Below are positions 42,665 through 43,808 of a DNA stretch of 43,808 bases, piece by piece. Positions within the stretch are counted from its first letter, which is position 1, and every line of letters begins with the position of its first letter. Under the pieces are notes generated by a model. It saw nothing but the letters and a program-made list of their open reading frames with translations, was not told the DNA's origin and did not search any database. Position numbers and translations under genes: made by a program. Source of the stretch: JAJFVC01 sp039698075 (lineage in GTDB: Bacteria > Planctomycetota > Planctomycetia > Pirellulales > Thermoguttaceae); assembly GCA_039698075.1 (NCBI GenBank), contig JBDKTJ010000012.1:1-43808 (forward strand). The letters are read 5' to 3'.

Positions 42665-43171
42665 TTAAAACTTTCGACTGTCGTAGGCCCACTGGAGCAA
42701 AGCTTGACGCTGACGCCGCCGACAATCGAGATCGCCGCGACGGCAATGTTTTTGAAGCTGCGCGATGTGCCGCCGCATGGCCTTCCAGCGTCGAATCTGC
42801 CGGGCGTCGTCCGGACCGCGGCGACCTTGATAGTATCGGCAATACCACTGAAACCAACCGCGCGGGTCGTCGGCGTCAATCCACCCTTTCGCCCGCCAAT
42901 AGGCCAACGGCTTCGACGCCAAGACCTCAAAAAAGTTCATCTCCGGATCGGCCCGCTGCGGCGAAAGCCTCGCACGGCGAAACCATGACTTCGGAAACTC
43001 GGCGGCACAGTCGGTCATGTATTTGCCTCCGAACACGCCCAGCCGCAGCATCTCGCACGGCGTCAGATCGGGCGTGAACTCGGGATCGAAATTCCGACCC
43101 GGCGGCTCCGTCCGAACGTAGACGTAGTCCTGCTGCATCCGATCGCAAACGACGACTTTTTTCTTGCGCAT
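42665..43171 (-). CDS. uncharacterised conserved protein in the menaquinone operon
   Basis: A 168-residue basic protein with no signal peptide. It contains VVVCDRMQQDYVYVRTEPPG, then FGGKYMTDCAAEFPKSWF, then WFQWYCRYYQGRRGPDDARQ and a C-terminal Cys-rich basic stretch (KHCRRGDLDCRRRQRQ). I recall proteins of this shape as a widespread uncharacterised family, but cannot name a function. The ATG at 43171 follows a strong GGAGGGGAGG sequence; an upstream ATG at 43216 would overlap ubiD by 4 bases. It lies between ubiD and ubiE in one transcription direction, so a role in, or tied to, menaquinone supply is possible. Confidence 0.82.
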   Translation of the reverse strand: MRKKKVVVCDRMQQDYVYVRTEPPGRNFDPEFTPDLTPCEMLRLGVFGGKYMTDCAAEFPKSWFRRARLSPQRADPEMNFFEVLASKPLAYWRAKGWIDADDPRGWFQWYCRYYQGRRGPDDARQIRRWKAMRRHIAQLQKHCRRGDLDCRRRQRQALLQWAYDSRKF

Positions 43172-43212
43172 GCGATGCAAAGCCTCCCCTCCGCTCCTCA
43201 AGCATAGCATCG

Positions 43213-43808
43213 TCATTCCATGCCCATTTTTCGCGTGGCGTCCAGCGTCATTCTTGCTGCAACTCCGTCCGACGGCGCGGTCGGATCGCACGGATCGGCG
43301 GGCCCGGTCTCGACGACCATGTCTCGATCGGGGCGAACGTTGGAAGCCACCGCCGCCATGACTTGACCCGCGTCGCGAACGTCGACGTCCGCATCGACGA
43401 CGATCAGCGTCTTTGCAAACCGTAGCGCCGGCAATCCCCACGCCGCCGACGCCGCGCGACGACCTTGGCCCGCATGGGTTTTGCGGATTGACGCGGCGGC
43501 CCAAAACCGCGCGGCCGCGGCCTCGGGCAAATCGTAATCGACCAACTCCGGCATCGTCCCACGAGCCAGCGGCAAAAACGCCCGCTGCATCGCCCGCTGC
43601 AACACGACGGCCTCGTGCGGCGGTCGACCGAACACCGTCGCGACGCACACCGGATTGGCCCGATGCGTCACGGCCGTCACATGCATCACCGGCGCCGAAC
43701 GCGGCCGGGTCGGCAACCCCATCGGACTGCAACGCGGGCCCATCACCGCCGGCGGCTCTTGCGGATCGACAAACCCTTCCAGAATCATTTCGGCCTCGGC
43801 GGGCACGT
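43213..43808 (-). CDS. ubiD: UbiD-family decarboxylase, C-terminal part (MqnL-like)
   Basis: The gene runs off the window edge, so only its last 198 residues are visible. They match the UbiD C-terminal region: PAEAEMILEGFVDPQE, GRPPHEAVVLQRAM, KTLIVVDADVDVRDAGQVM, SNVRPDRDMVV and ARMTLDATRKMG. UbiD enzymes use prenylated FMN, made by UbiX, for reversible decarboxylation; in the futalosine route the substrate would be 1,4-dihydroxy-6-naphthoate-type acid. It is the first visible gene of the operon. The N-terminal domain and catalytic acids lie outside the window; this is not a pseudogene. Confidence 0.9.
   Translation of the reverse strand, partial: VPAEAEMILEGFVDPQEPPAVMGPRCSPMGLPTRPRSAPVMHVTAVTHRANPVCVATVFGRPPHEAVVLQRAMQRAFLPLARGTMPELVDYDLPEAAAARFWAAASIRKTHAGQGRRAASAAWGLPALRFAKTLIVVDADVDVRDAGQVMAAVASNVRPDRDMVVETGPADPCDPTAPSDGVAARMTLDATRKMGME

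Noticed and set aside
43213..43808. Truncated ubiD as a pseudogene
   Set aside because: The frame is intact to the window edge; the missing N-terminus is an edge effect.
1..43808. tRNA, rRNA or prophage genes
   Set aside because: No cloverleaf-like sequence or phage structural gene was recognised in any intergenic gap; a covariance-model search would be needed to exclude small RNAs.

Overview
This is a high-GC bacterial chromosome segment, gene-dense on both strands, most likely from a member of the Planctomycetota, probably a Pirellulales-like lineage. That assignment is inferred from protein families: a DUF1570-type secreted metalloprotein, standalone STN/secretin-like envelope proteins, a very large anchored TPR protein, a split glycine decarboxylase and the futalosine-type menaquinone route. 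Many starts have no clear Shine-Dalgarno sequence, while a TACAAT/TATAGT-like -10 box recurs just upstream. I see no tRNA, rRNA, CRISPR array, phage or intact insertion sequence. Layout: 1-126 is the remnant of an IS256-type transposase abutting a DUF4010/MgtC membrane protein gene (120-1358, minus), followed by a nucleosidase gene (1450-2385, minus). Running plus are an ACT-ACT protein and DUF711 pair, an HtrA protease with a clear terminator, a GT39-like membrane protein, a UvrD-type helicase and an uncharacterised 1151-residue membrane protein. 14248-17792 (minus) holds a phosphopantetheinyl transferase directly behind a DUF1570 metalloprotein, and a sugar isomerase-like TIM barrel. 17972-21511 holds a secreted STN-like protein (plus) and the minus-strand run iscA-type, acylphosphatase, ABC permease, preceded by a Nudix protein. 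21681-28838 (plus) holds two 3'-5' exoribonucleases (YhaM-like, RNase R), gcvT-gcvH-gcvPA without gcvPB, and a VanZ-like protein. 28905-39107 is an envelope/polysaccharide-flavoured stretch: a 1469-residue TPR protein, 3-hydroxyacyl-CoA dehydrogenase, Wza-type export lipoprotein, secretin-like protein, gmd and manC. 39092-43808 (minus) is a compact operon for the late steps of menaquinone synthesis: ubiD (cut by the window edge), an uncharacterised 168-residue protein, ubiE, ubiX, ubiA and mqnE; mqnE overlaps manC. How genes work together: ubiD/ubiX/ubiA/ubiE/mqnE fit decarboxylation, prenylation, methylation and aminofutalosine formation for menaquinone. manC and gmd make GDP-mannose and GDP-4-keto-6-deoxymannose, presumably for the polysaccharide that the Wza-type protein would export. 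gcvT/H/PA form most of the glycine cleavage system, with P2 missing here. The most distinctive non-genic signal is a family of phased heptanucleotide repeats (GGAANNN or GGGGNNN type and complements) scattered at gene ends and in intergenic regions. In places these repeats form protein C-termini or N-termini. A 13-bp inverted repeat spans the rnr stop codon, and its core 11-mer recurs elsewhere in the window.
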